From Cylindrobasidium torrendii FP15055 ss-10 (taxonomy: Eukaryota; Basidiomycota; Agaricomycetes; Agaricales; Physalacriaceae), in the NCBI GenBank assembly GCA_000934385.1, contig KN880436.1, forward strand, positions 124,001 through 188,000: a DNA stretch of 64,000 nt, in the 5' to 3' direction. Positions within the stretch are counted from its first letter, which is position 1. Each line of letters starts with the position of its first letter. The notes beneath the pieces were generated by a model. The model worked only from the letters and a program-made list of their open reading frames with translations. It made no database searches and was not told where the DNA came from. Positions 21,769 through 34,086 of this stretch are shown one piece after another. The position numbers were made by a program, and so were the translations under genes.

Positions 21769-24481
21769 GGTAGGTGGTTAAGCTAACTTTTCGCGTGGCC
21801 AATGTCCGAAAGCAATTCGGAGCAACGTCATTTGGTAGCATCGGCGGGTTCGGGCCGGGATTCCGTCTCTTGAACGTATGTACTTACCCGTTTTGTCGTG
21901 CCACCCCCTGGCGACATACAAATCTTTGTACGCCCTTGCAAAATTATCCAGACCAATACTTGATGGTGGATAGGTGAATTTGAAGAGGCCGTGTGTTGTT
22001 TAACAAGTGTCAAGCTTACCGCAGTTGGTGCCATTCTTAAAATCCCAAGAGGCGCTCTGACTCTGAGATATGGAGTTATTGGGAGCGTTACTGTTATCGG
22101 GCGCTGGAGATTGGATCAAGCTACAATTACTACTAGCAGTATCCAAAACAATGAAGTGCGACATTCTTGTACTGGTAACAGCTCTGTCACTGGCTTGAAT
22201 ATTCTAATAAAGACGTCTGGGATTAAGGCCCGTGAAATGCAGAGTGCATGGGAGCGACCGATGATTCACTCCTTCGTGTCTTAAGAAAAGGACTTCGGAC
22301 TAGGTACATACTCACGCGACTCAAGGAGTAGGTAGTACTTGTAAATTTACGGTGTTTGGAAGCAAAGCCAAAGTCGAAGTTGTTGGAAGAGAGCGCGGCG
22401 ACACAAGATGTCTCAGAAATGACAGGATACTGCAAGCACAGAGTATAGAGTAGTGCTAGGGCTCAACGGGGCTCAATGATGTTTAGAGCTAAGAGCACGA
22501 AGACAATGTCACGAAACGGGGGATGAGGAAGGACAGGAAGGAAGCGGAAGGTCGGGGAAGAGGTAGAGGATGAGCTCTCAGGGATGTGGCGATGAAGAAG
22601 AGCGGAACTGGCGTCGGGAGAGACGATAACGCCTGACGAAACCTATTTTGGCTATGAATCTAGGAAAGTCCAGCGGCATGTCCAAATGACAATGCCACCA
22701 AAGACGCGCCTGAGTCATAGTCAAATAGGCCGCCAGGGGATATGTGTGCCCGAGCGCCAGTAGACTCTCTCTGGGGGAAAGGGAAAAAGGAGGAAGGGAG
22801 GAAACGTCTGAGAGCAATGAGGCCGATTCGCATATGAACTTTATAGAAACCAGCGTCGAATTGCATCATCTGAGCTAATATAATCCTGGAAACCGCACAT
22901 GCATATTGCCGGTCCAATTCAAGGCGCCGAACCAAATGCGCTTGGTCGGGGGTTGAATTTCGATCGAAAAAGGAAGGATATCTACCCCTGCGAACAATGC
23001 TGCCGATCGACAGACATACTATCGATGTTAAAACAGCGGTTTACAGGCGACTGTGATTATTCTTGAGGACAATAAGAGGGTAAAATCCATTTATCTGATA
23101 GAAATTAGTGGCGGATCATGTCAGAGGGTCCGGGATGGACGATGCTTGGATAACGAGTATGAATTCTGCAGGGACATCCTCCGACCGGTGTTTCTTGAAT
23201 CTTAAAATTCGCATGTCCCTTGCGTTCCGAGCTGATTGAATACACTAGCTCAGACAGAACCGGTGTAATTGATTTCGGCTTGGATTGTTCATGAAGGCAC
23301 GTATTAGCTTGTTCATTATCACACAGAGCTTCCCTAGTCCTAGTAAGCCTATCGAGCGCAATCTCCACCCATTGAATGAGTCTTTCTATGTGCAATATGA
23401 CTTGAGAGAGATCTCAGCCGGAGCTCGTAAGCGTTATCGATGGCTTGACCTCTGACTGGCTACGGCCGACACCAGTGGTAGCTGTGAAGCCGACATTTCA
23501 GGCCGAAGATTGGTCTAGTGCATTGCAAAGTCTAGATGCCGGTCGCATTTGAAGCTGAAGCTCGTTCTTGCAGTGTCATGCTTTCTCTCAGATAGATAAC
23601 GAGGCCATGACAATTGAGACGAACGAACGGAAACGCTTGAAGTCAATCTTTGTTAGTACTCTGAACGTGCCGGGATCCGCAGCCAGGGCCTGTGAGTTGG
23701 AACAATCGATATTCTCGCCTGTCAGAGGGCAACCAGTAGCATAGGTTTCTCATGGCGCTGCAAATGTTGGCAAGGCCCCAGAGAGCATGCACATCGCAGC
23801 TTGCCGAGACTGGTTTTGTGCTTGCCCCGAAGAACGTGGGTAGATCTCCTCGGCATCGGAGAGAAATTTTCACCTTTACAGGTTGCCTCTGAGCTGCCTG
23901 ACGCACAAGAGGTGGTACAGACCGCAGGTCTAAACTGATCATGTTACTGAGAACGGAGCATTTACTTCGCATACACATTGTTCTACGACAGAATTAAGAG
24001 CGAGATCGCACTTGTGCTTCGTAGTCACTATGCGGGGAATCACCTTTTCGTGGATCTAGACTTGTATGATTGACGATACCTCTTTGAGAGTGCGACCTCC
24101 CGGTGCTGGTGTAATTACACCAAGACAACGCACCTTCACGGAGACCCCATGCATACTCAGCTGCGCGTAACACTAGGAGGATAATTAGGAAGGGAAAAAG
24201 TGCTCTGCACAGTGCACGCGACGTATTCAACGTGCTTCAGACAGCATCAGATAGCCACCTGTAGGCAGCTAGCAGATAGATAATACATCGGCGTTCGTGG
24301 GCATGGCTACAATGGGGTTACTACTAACAATCAGTGGGTACAATAATCCAGAAACAAAGGCAGTGTGTATGTATATGTCCAAAATCCCCCGTGTTCTACG
24401 AACCATAAAGAAATTGATACGACCGGTGACTTGCATTCATACCTTGATGAATGGCGCTATAATGCGCCGAGAACTCCGCCT
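21769..24481. other. 2.7-kb region without a recognisable gene
   Basis: The left end must contain the cyclophilin promoter. Elsewhere I find only short unconnected open frames without family motifs, a purine-rich tract near 22500-22580 and AT-rich parts near 23000-23100. No long repeats, tRNA-like boxes or transposon ends were seen. Nothing is supportable here as a gene. Confidence 0.35.
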
Positions 24482-25981
24482 CTAACCAATGCTGACAATG
24501 CATCCCTCGTTCATGGATGAGACCCAACGTGCAGCATTCCATGTAAAGCCTGAGGGTAGGCGCACTTCCTTCAGTTTTCTTCCATTCACCAATCGCCAAA
24601 CCTTATCCTCTGACACAGACGCCAAGTTGGCTTCGGACATGTCGAGTACAGCGAGGCCTAGTGGCACAGCGCCGAGCGTCGAGAAGTACGTTGGGTCAAT
24701 ATCATCCTTGAGCACGAGGGTGTCCACCTCACACGAATCGCGCAAGAGGTCACGCATTTTCGGCGTGTACGTCTCCAGTTTGACCGCCAAGGTCGTGAGT
24801 GTGCAATTACTGCGCCGAACGAGCGACTGGGTAGCTTTGACGTCCACGCCGCGAATCCACCCCAGGCTTTGCAACGCGGGTAGTTCCACCGCGTTCATGA
24901 ATTCCTGAATGCCGAGGTCGTTCCCATCGACAGAGGTATCGATCCAGAGGGTATGGAGGTATTGGTGGCGGAGACGAGAGTGAGGCGAAGGCGCTGGGAC
25001 CGCAAATGTGACCAGCTCCGTTTTGAATGTGCGTGCTGTCGACAGCTTTTTGAGGATGTCCAATGTCGTTGCGACCCTACCGCGAGACAGGTCCCCCCAC
25101 CGCCTGGATTCAGGGTGTAAGACGAATTCTTCTAGACGTGACCAGGGCATGCCAATGGACACCGCGTTGGTGACCTGCATGCTCTTTAGACGCGGAGCAG
25201 ATGTCGGGTCGCTGAACACGTCGAAATCGGTGTCTTCTGCAGGAGTGTGATGGCTGGGTGCAGACTTGATGGCCACATATTCCAGTGCATCGAGAGCACC
25301 AAACGTAGGTGCGAGTATGTTGCGATTTGAAGTGTCCGTCATGTCGAGACTAAGAGTCCGCCAGCGATTGGATGTTCCCCAGAGAACAGGCAAAATGGGA
25401 TGCATTTCCGAGACATGGGTATAGCTTGAAAGTTCCACCTCCAGCGAACATTGCTTGGACCGAGAAATCTGGAGCCATAGCACATGTACCAGGCGCTCGG
25501 GGTGTGGATGGAGGGCAAGGGTATCGAAACTGACATGTACGCGCGACCACAGACGTGACGCACGTATTCCAGCTGCCCGCCAGGTGCCGCAGACCTGAAC
25601 CAGCACCCATGGCATGCCGTTCGTATCCAGCGAGTCCGCTCTGGGGTCTTGCTCATCGAGGCAAATAGCGAAGATTTCGTTCAATATATCAGGTGGTAGT
25701 CGACGGATGGGGTGCAGGACCGTCTGGATGTCGTTGAGGTCGCGGTGTTCCATGCGGCGCCTTCGAACAAGCGAATGCAGCTTTGCCTGTGCCGCTGATA
25801 TTTCTTCTTCAAGTCGGGCAATCCTACTATGCCGTACAGGTAGCTCCGCTCTGAAGGAGGCCTCTTCCACTTGTAATGGGCATGCGTTGGAACTGAGCAG
25901 CTCAGACATTCGCTGTGAACGCGGGGGCAGATTGGATGGCATCTCGTCGTGGTGTCCGCAGGTAGTACATTTCGGTGCCAT
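24482..25981 (-). CDS. F-box/LRR-like protein of the Agaricomycete family
   Basis: A single uninterrupted exon of 499 aa from ATG 25981 (M-A-P-K-C-T-T-C-G-H-H). An N-terminal C-x2-C-x-H-H patch is followed by a coiled stretch (RIARLEEEISAAQAKLHSL) and the F-box-like core IRRLPPDILNEIFAICLDE with VLVQVCGTWR and SRLWSRV. The remainder has leucine-rich-repeat-like strands (LEYVAIKSA, LKSMQVTNA, LQSLGWIRG). Such proteins are greatly expanded in mushroom genomes. F-box proteins generally link substrates to SCF ubiquitin ligases, but neither partner nor substrate can be inferred. The open frame runs upstream to 26131, but only from a TTG, so 25981 is the start. Confidence 0.78.
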   Translation of the reverse strand: MAPKCTTCGHHDEMPSNLPPRSQRMSELLSSNACPLQVEEASFRAELPVRHSRIARLEEEISAAQAKLHSLVRRRRMEHRDLNDIQTVLHPIRRLPPDILNEIFAICLDEQDPRADSLDTNGMPWVLVQVCGTWRAAGIRASRLWSRVHVSFDTLALHPHPERLVHVLWLQISRSKQCSLEVELSSYTHVSEMHPILPVLWGTSNRWRTLSLDMTDTSNRNILAPTFGALDALEYVAIKSAPSHHTPAEDTDFDVFSDPTSAPRLKSMQVTNAVSIGMPWSRLEEFVLHPESRRWGDLSRGRVATTLDILKKLSTARTFKTELVTFAVPAPSPHSRLRHQYLHTLWIDTSVDGNDLGIQEFMNAVELPALQSLGWIRGVDVKATQSLVRRSNCTLTTLAVKLETYTPKMRDLLRDSCEVDTLVLKDDIDPTYFSTLGAVPLGLAVLDMSEANLASVSEDKVWRLVNGRKLKEVRLPSGFTWNAARWVSSMNEGCIVSIG

Positions 25982-26644
25982 GACGGGTATATCGGACGCT
26001 GGATTGCGCGTATCAAAGAACAACAGGTGGCACCAGAATGTGTCTGGATCGTGAAGGAAGTAGAGGTGGTGTTGTCGATGGATGTGGCGAGCTAGGTCGA
26101 TGGAGCTATAGGTCAGTGACCATATTCTCAATAGCAGAACAAGTGGATCTACCTTTCCTGTGTGAGCTCTGTGCAGAGACGGCCAGCACTGTCACAGGCT
26201 AACGATGGCCGAAGATGGTGGTGGCTTGAAGAACAGAGTCACCGATCAGCCCGGAATCTATAGTTTGACTTGATCCTGACTTGGACAATGCCTACAGCGC
26301 GTTGTCTTTGCACAGGAAGTGTTCATATTCTAGGCGCAAGAGCAGAGTCAATTCATAGTGAATGAAATGCTATATTGGCTTGCGAAGCTACTGGTAAGTC
26401 GATACTAGGCATCTCATTGGAACACTGGTGCCACTCGCGAATCTGACAATACAAACCCGTTCCAACGCCCCAAATTCCTATTAGTATTCCACACGGCTGC
26501 TAGACACTGGAATAGGCATATTGTCACTTGGGAGTGGCACTAAACGGGGTATCCAAAGCCAGCAGGTTGCATGAAAAAAGCACTCATAATTCTGGCCTGG
26601 CCGAAGCACATATCTTAACCATCCATCCACAGTTGCAATTTGAT
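25982..26644. other. Intergenic region between F-box and EXO84 genes
   Basis: 663 bp containing the promoter of the F-box gene and the 3' end of EXO84. No gene, repeat or RNA recognised. Confidence 0.4.
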
Positions 26645-29321
26645 CTAGAACATCCCATCACGTTGTGGAACAGCAGGCGCCGGCCGCGAGCCCGACGCAC
26701 TTCCAGGACGATGTGTCGAACGCGGCGGAGGCGCTGGGCTGGCTTTTGTAGACCTTGGAGGTCGGTCCCGAGAGCCAGATGGTGGTGGCGGTGTACGTGT
26801 CCGTCGAGGCGTAGGGGAGCCTAATGCTGTTCGGCTGCTCGACGCAGACAATGGTGGAGTCTGATAAGAGCCGTTGGTAGATGTCGAAGGACTCCGTGCA
26901 CGGTGGATTGCAGGAACAGGAGGGATATCAGCAAACCCATCGTATGCCGAGGACGTGGAGGAGGAGTGGCTGACGGGTGTTGAGGTCGGCGTGGGCGAGC
27001 GGCGGGGGAGATTCTGAGTTGAAGCTTTGGGTGTGGCCGTTTTCGCCGGACGACTCTTCACTTGACGCTGAATGTCCTGCATTGTGACTCGGGCAGGCGC
27101 TATAGTTGCTTCTGAAGCCACCTTTCCGGCGGCCAGCATTTCATCTAAAAGGAAGCGGAAGTCCAATCCATACTCTTCCAGGAGCTGTGAACACATGAGC
27201 GAGACGGTGTAGTTGTTTGCATAGGTCGCACCTTTCGACTTTGCGCATAGGTCACATCTTGAGCTTCTTGTATGACTTTGCTTTCTACGTCGGAGCTATA
27301 TACCTGCTTGCGGAAGATCTCTCCGTACATCTCAATCTGCAACTTTGCCCAGTCAATGAAAGCTGAGAACGCGAATTAGCATGCTCTGCGCTGATTACTA
27401 GGAAATCGTGACGAACTGCTAGCATTCTCGTTGTCCTTGAAGCTAGCAAGAAACCAATCCGCACTATGTTTTATGGCGGTGAACACAACAATCGCTAAAT
27501 CGCCAATGTACGCTCCAATGTGACCTTCAAACCTAATCTTCCGGATGAGATCCTTGATGACCTGCGAGCGCATCTTCAGGAAGGTAGTTTTGGCAGCCGC
27601 TCCCGCGTTGAGGCGTAAGAGGAGACCGATAAGCATGGTAGATGAAGATTTCTTATTGTCCGGCATCGCGAGCGCAGCGAGCAGCGCATTCGTCAATTGG
27701 GCGACAAGAGGAGGCAGCTTGGCTCCAAGGGCTGGTATGGTTACCAATTTGACACGACCTTGGAACAGACATTGTGAGTTCAGATTTATCATGACTTGTA
27801 ATGGCACGTACCTTCTTCAGCAAGTTTAGTAGCCTTCTCCCATTCCTTGAGCGCAATCGCCACTGTCAAGTCATCGGCCCATTCGCTTGCCCATAGGGCG
27901 TCAGACTCCGTCTTCTCCTTGGTGGAATTTGACGCAGTTTCGCGTCCAGCGAATTCCATCCACTCCGCATTGTAAGCGGACGAGCGCTGGAATAGGATTA
28001 GCGGACTCAGTCACGAAGGAACTGTAGGAGACACACATCTGCGGCCCCAAGGGAAGCGCCTCCCTGCCACATGCTCTTCCTCCGCTCATGTTCACCTTCA
28101 CGCTCTTTCCGCTTCCTCACCGCTAGTTCTTCTGCAACGTGACGAAGTTGTGCCAGCAGGCCCTTCTTCTCGGAGGGGGTTTCTGTCCGGTAGACATGCG
28201 TTTCCTTCCCGTGCTTAATCTTGAAGACATTCGTCATGCCTGAACAAGAGGTTCAGTCTGCAATCTCCAACTGGAATTCGAACGCACTGGGAGAATCCTT
28301 TGTGTCAAGAACGAGCATCTCATGCAATGGCCAGCACCGGTCAGCAACCAGCTTGCCTTCAGCAGCGCCTCTTGATGTGCTAGCTTCAGCATTCCGCCTC
28401 CTACGTTTGGCTACCAATACCATGTCATCCAAAACGACGAACTTGATCTTGCCCATCACCTTGAATGTTGCTGCGTTCAACGAGAGAATACCGTCGACTT
28501 CGGAAACAACATGCCGACCAGTCGTGATAGGACAGAATTTGGCAGAGCCTTCGATTTGTGCATGGAGGGTTTGCATTTGGTTGTAGTACATCACGCGTAG
28601 GTCGGCAACAGAGGAACGACGGAACGCGGATATGTTGGAGGACGAGGCCGTCGTTGGATCTGGTATATGGAGCAGGGATGGCATTGATTTGTATTCGTTC
28701 AGAGACTCCTTGAGTTCAAGCATTTCATTCTCGAGAGTGGATATTTCTTTGGATATGAGGACAAATTCGGCATAACTACAAAGATATCAGTACGCTCCGC
28801 GCTTAGGGAACTCAGTACACGCACTTTTTGAACACACTCTTCTGGAGGTCTGCTGCAAGGTCTTCCTTGGCCCCGCGCAATGAGGATTGCAACGATTTGA
28901 CCTCGGCCTCTGTAGAATTGGCCATCTTCTGGCGCAAATCTCCATGATATTAGCTTTGAGCACTTTCGCTGAAGACGAACTACGCACAACTATCAGCATC
29001 AAAGTCGTCCTGGTCAAGCAGCTTCTTGTCCTCGTCCGCAGCCTGCACCGCGTCTGGTACGGGCCTCTCTGTATACACCGCATCCTCTTCACGCAGAGCT
29101 GGTCCCGCTCGGAAACTTGGCATAGTCGGCATCGGGGGCGGCACATCTACAGGGCCAGAGATGTCGGCATAGCGCATTGACATGCGCTTCTTGATACGGT
29201 CATCGACGCGGGACTTGCGCGCGTCGCCAGTGCGCTTGGTGGACTTTGTCTTGGTTCCCGAGCGCTGTGGCTGGGTACGCGCAGCGGGCGCTTGCGAGCG
29301 CCGTGTGCGCAGAGATTGCAT
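26645..29321 (-). CDS. EXO84: Exocyst complex component Exo84
   Basis: About eight exons chain from ATG 29321 (M-Q-S-L-R-T-R-R-S) to TAG 26645-26647. The N-terminal coiled region of Exo84/Vps51 type is clear (LQSSLRGAKEDLAADLQ, YAEFVLISKEISTLENEM). A PH-like domain follows (KFCPITTGRHVVSEVDGIL, KIKFVVLDDMVLVAKRRRR, WPLHEMLVLDTKDSP, NVFKIKHGKETHVYRTET). The C-terminal helical bundle (LLAALAMPDNKKSSSTMLIGLL, GAYIGDLAIVVFTAIKHSADWF) leads to a long Pro/Ser/Thr/Arg-rich disordered tail (SPTPTSTPVSHSSS, RTPPPPSGSRD). Exo84 is one of eight exocyst subunits that tether secretory vesicles to the plasma membrane at growth sites. The basic Pro-rich tail is longer than I would expect and could bind SH3 domains. 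Confidence 0.85.
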
Positions 29322-30018
29322 GTTGGTAGAGATGGATGACGAAAGTGGGAAGCAACAGTATAGTCGATCAGAACTCAGATTGGACTACGAGTCAACACAC
29401 ATGCTATGAGAGTTTGTCTCATTCATAAGGTCTTGTGTTAACCAGCCTGTGAGTTTATGTTGGTATAGGCCAGCTTTGCCAAGCGAAGTGATTGTCCAAA
29501 CTCAAGCTTCATAAAGTGGTTGTTCAAATACATTTATTGGCTGCATTTGAGTACAGAGTGTATTTTTTAAGGTTAGGGTTAGGGCCGACTTCCGACATGA
29601 AAAAAGGCCCACCCAGCCAGAGTGGCCAAAGTGGGACAGGAAAATATTGAGACGGTGCATGAGCCGAAGCCCATACAAACTGCAGACTTCCTCTGTAATG
29701 GACAGGGTCGCCGTGCTATGAAGGAATTCCACAGCCCACAACCACAGGACATGAAGGCAGTTATGCCATCAAGGTAAGTATGAGTTGTTCGATTGCGCGA
29801 AGATCCAATTTAAAGGGTGGGGGAAGCAGTTCCTGCGCACGGACCAGGCGCTATATACTACCGCGCGTCGGCGTGATGGTGCCTGCTCATTGTGATGACG
29901 ATCGCACTTCCAAATTGGTCATCGAGTAAACGTAGCGCGGAAGAACGGCCTCTGGTTGAACAACACAAAAACCAAATATTTAAGCAACCGTAACTGATGT
30001 GTAAGTCATAAAGATAGT
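29322..30018. other. Intergenic region with a short telomere-like motif
   Basis: 697 bp holding the EXO84 promoter and the 3' flank of the large secreted-protein gene. Apart from the two telomere-type hexamers listed separately, no gene or repeat is seen. Confidence 0.4.
29571..29584 (+). promoter_or_regulatory. Two telomere-type hexamers (ggttagggttaggg)
   Basis: Two consecutive TTAGGG units occur 250 bp upstream of the EXO84 ATG, outside any reading frame. TTAGGG is the telomere repeat of most basidiomycetes, and such short internal copies can be bound by Tbf1/Teb1-type Myb factors. Function here is inference. Confidence 0.35.
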
Positions 30019-33000
30019 CTATACTTTAAAGAGCGCATACGAGCCAATCGCTGCGACCAAATTGTCCCTTGTACGGCCACTGAACAAGTAACATGTACCA
30101 CCCGACACAGCGCTATCTACGCCCTGCCAGGAATTTTGACTGGCCCAGTTTGCACATCCCGTAACCGTATTCGGCGGAGTCAGACTGGAGGATGGAGCAC
30201 TCGCAATGTTTCCAGTCACCGTATCCAAAGATGCGTTAGGATACTCGATGAAACCCGACTCTGTCGTAAGTGCAGACACCTTTACTGCATATCCGTCGGT
30301 TGCAACCGCAGTCTTCTGTGCAGAGGCTGTTGGAAGCGCGGAGAAAGAGTAGCAGACGCCTGCGTTGTAGGTCACAGCCGTGCATCCTCCATCTGCGACG
30401 CATAGCTGAGCGCATTGATCCACAGACCCTGCGGATGATGACAGCGCGTATGCGCTGTCTGTAGGGTAGACAAGACCAACTTGGGTATAAATACCCCCCG
30501 AAATGGTCGGCTTCGACGCAGAGACATACGCTGGCAAAAGGGCGAGCTTTGCACCGTTGTTGACCGAAAGGTCGTCCGCGGTGTTTGTCGAGGTGTAGAT
30601 GTAGCAGCGGCTAGAGACCAGCTGTACTGCGACACACGGCAGCCAATCCCTCGACAAGCAGTAGTCCATACATCCGTTGAAGTCCTGGGTGTACGGCGAC
30701 GACAGACTAGTGAGTGGGAAGTTTTCGTTCTGCGTCGACTTGGATCCCAAAATCATATTACTGTACACAGTAAATGTCTTGTACGTGGGTAGGGTCGAGG
30801 TGGCGACGGCATAGCCATTGGCGGAAGACGACGTGGGAGCCGGGGAACCAGAGGGGACCGAGGGGAGACTGTAACACACCCCTCCATCATACACGGCGGC
30901 GGCGCAAGATCCGGTCGATGCACACCACTGGGCGCATGACGCTAGATCTGTCGGTGTGGTAGAGCTCGCGCTACTCCCAGCAGTCGAATAAACCAGACCC
31001 CCGTACTGAACGAAGCCGCCACTAATGACGGGTGCGCTAGGAGTGACTGGTCTAGGTCGGAGAGCAAAATTCGAAACGGCCAGATAGGATAGGCTTGTGG
31101 TATCGGCGTTGTTGTAAATGTAGCAGTAGTTCGCGTCCACCTGTGCTCCAACACACGAGCTGCTGTCGTAGCACATATCCATACAACCAGTGAAGTCCGC
31201 GCTGTATGTCCCGCCCATGTTGCCGAAATATGTCCAGCTTGAGTATGAAACTTTCGGTACGATGTGCGGGTAGATAGTGAAGCTCTTGTATGTTGACAGG
31301 CTTGAAGCGGGAACGGCATAACCATCGGCAGCTGAGTACGCGGCAGTCGCTGCAGTGGTTGGCAGAGAGGGAAGACTATAGCAAACACCACTGACAAACA
31401 AGGCGACCCCGCACGAATCAGCGGAAGAACACCATTCAGCACACGAGGCGAGCGTGGTAGGTACACTTGAACTTGACGAAGCGTCGGTAATGGGATACAC
31501 CACACCCTTGTACTGCAGGTATCCACCATCAAGAACCGGAGTGCCAGGCGCAACAGCGGTAGGTGTAGGTGTCGCGGATGTCGTTGTCGAAGTAGAGGTC
31601 GAAGTCGCGATGGATGCAACCGAGCCATCAGGATAGACAACGACCAGCGTAACAGTCACATCCACACAAACTTGAGTGGCAGTCGTGGCGAACTTCCAAT
31701 ACAGGTTTCTTGTATCGCCGGACGCGTCCATACAGAGGGTTACTGGGCCCGTGAACGCATCGGTGTTGGTCCAACTAAGCGATCCACCGGCGGCAGAAAA
31801 CGTCGTACTGACAAGCGTGCTATCAAGCGTGGCAATGACACTCCAGGGTGCAGAAAGTGTAGTGCTGATATCTGTGGCGGTTGCATAGGTGTATGATGTT
31901 CCACCAACCACGAGAGCACCATCAGCGTCCACGACGAGCGGGGCAGCATCCGTAGCAGCTATAGTTGAAGAGAACTTGACTGAATCGCCATCCAAGAAAG
32001 CATATCCGCTGGTGCTTGTCTGACGTTTCCTGTTTCTTGAGCCGGATATCTTGATCTGGGCTGCCGTGAAGGTCGCGCCAGCAGCGCTGGATGTGGTGGT
32101 GCTCGCAACAGAACTACCTAAGAGAAGCTCAGTATCACGTCTAATCTCGATATCTGAGTAGGCGTACTCGAGGAGCTGGCAGAGGTTGATGTAGCACCGG
32201 TGGAAGACGAGGTAGTGTCGCTCGCAAGTGTAACAGTACCATCCGCGTGGACTATGACAAGTTCTGTAGTGACTTCGTCGCATACAAGCTCGGCTGCTGT
32301 TGAAAACTTCCAGTAGATGTTCCTTGTCTCTCCGGAAGCATCCACGCAGATTGTCGCTGGACCCGTGAACGCGGCCTCGTTTGTCCAACCAAGGGAGCCA
32401 TCCAGGGTGAACGTCGTGCTAATGTCACCAGTGTCGACCGTATTGGCAATGCTCCAGAGAGCAGACAGAGTAGTTCCAACGTCGGCAGCGGTTGCGAAGG
32501 TGTAATATTCACCATCGACGAGAAGAGATCCTTGGGAAATCGAGAGGGCGGCAGCGTCCTTGGCATCAATGGTGGACGAGTATTTGACCAAGCCGGCGTC
32601 CACATAGGCGTAGCCAACATCCGCGGTTTGGCGTCTTTTGCTCGCTACAGTAAGCCTAACAGCAGTGAAGGTAGGCTGAGTATCAGTCGATGTGGAAGTT
32701 ACTAAGGGGGTTCAATAGAGGATTTGGAACATCAGCCAAAAGGCGCACCAGATGTAATGGTTGAACCAACATTCGTAGAGGTCGCCGAGGTTGAGGCTAC
32801 CGCGATATCGTCAACACAGATCACGCTACAGAAGCGGGTCAAACGCTCACATATCGAGGTAGGGCCATTATTCCCTGCTGCTGAAGCCGAAGAGGCTATG
32901 GTGCCGGTGACCGAAGAACTTGAAGGCAAAGACGGGCCAGCTGTGACCGATGCCGTGGAAGAACCACTCAAAACACCGCCAGAACTGCTGGCGACGGATG

Positions 33001-34086
33001 AAGCCGAGGAGTAGCCAGTAGACGAGAACTGGAAGGCCGACGCGCTACCCTGGGAACCGTCGGGGCCGATACTTGAAAGGCTGCTATTCGAACCACCACC
33101 CGACGGGCTACTTCCAGAGCTCGAGCCATTGGTTGTCTCTCCGCCTGACGAGTTGTTGGAACCACCGGTGAACGAGCCGTTGCTTGAGCCCCCGGAGCCA
33201 TTGGATGTCGACCCACTGCCGGAATTGACGTTTGAGTTAGGACCTGAAGACGGGCTGCCAGTAGTTGACCCGCCGTTAGTCAGTCCACTATCGCTCGAGC
33301 TGCCTGAAGTGGATCCTGACGATAAGCCAGTGCTCGGGCCACTTGTTGAAGCACTGTTCGACCCGCTCCCAGAAGAGCCATTGCTCGAATTGGAACCAGA
33401 AGATGAGCCACCGCTTCCTGATGAACCGCCAGTTGAACCACTCCCTGTCGATCCACTAGTTGGCATCGTCGTTCCAGCCGTGACAGTGGCAGAGACGGGA
33501 GCGCCTGTGCCTGTGCTGGATTGTAATCCAGGCGCGGGGGTTAAAGTCACATACGCAGTCGCTGTCAAAGCATTAGATATTGTCCGGGGAATTCGAAGCG
33601 TACCATACCTGAGGAGGTTTGAGTGCAAGTACTTGTGCCACGGACTGTGGTGCTGTAGATGGTGCTTGTAGTGGTTTCACGCGTCTTGTGGGCAGCAGAC
33701 TCGATGCAGTAGCAGGCACTAGACACCTTCGCGGATAACACTGGGGCTGGGACATTGCGAGGGACAGAGGAGGCTGGAGTTGGAAGATGTTCTGGGGCAG
33801 CAGTAGTGAGGCCGCGCGCCCACGCAGCACCAGGAGCGACAGTGATAGTGGCGGTTGACACTACTGTTTCGGTTGGTGTATAGGTGTAGGTTCCCGTGGC
33901 AGATACACTTGTAACGATTGGCGTATCCCAGCCCAAAAAGTGGCGGCAGAAGGGCTCTGCGAGAGGGAGATTGTCGGGGTCGGTGAAGAGGCGTATTATG
34001 CTATCTTTCCGGCTGCATGTTTTGGCACTTGGGGCGGCGACGACAATCCCGACGAGGAGCAAGCAAAAAGAGTGACTGAGCTTCAT
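30019..34086 (-). CDS. Very large secreted modular protein, Ser/Gly/Thr-rich with Cys repeats
   Basis: Four exons give a protein of about 1,300 aa. A signal peptide (LLLVGIVVAAPSA) is followed by a fungal surface-protein head (CSRKDSIIRLF, FCRHFLGWD) and a Ser/Gly/Asn/Thr linker of about 200 residues. Next come two related modules of ~150 aa, each just after a dibasic site (A-S-K-R-R-Q-T and N-R-K-R-Q-T) and each containing LSWTN/LGWTN..FTGP..CxDASGxTRN(I/L)YWKF. The C-terminal 500 residues are three alternating Cys-rich pairs: type A (SCAEWCSS..C..GVCYSLPS..DGYAV) and type B (FTGCMDMC..CYIY), resembling PAN/apple or WSC-like carbohydrate-binding domains. The last B copy lacks most cysteines. 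A wall or matrix protein is likely; I cannot name a family. Confidence 0.72.

Noticed and set aside
25982..26131. N-terminal extension of the F-box protein up to 26131
   Set aside because: The extension starts only from a TTG and its sequence lacks F-box family character; the ATG at 25981 opens the conserved C-x2-C-x-H-H N-terminus.
33129..33671. 180-aa acidic Pro/Glu/Leu-rich frame on the plus strand
   Set aside because: It is the antisense of the Ser/Gly/Asn-rich linker of the large secreted protein; repetitive codons create the open frame.
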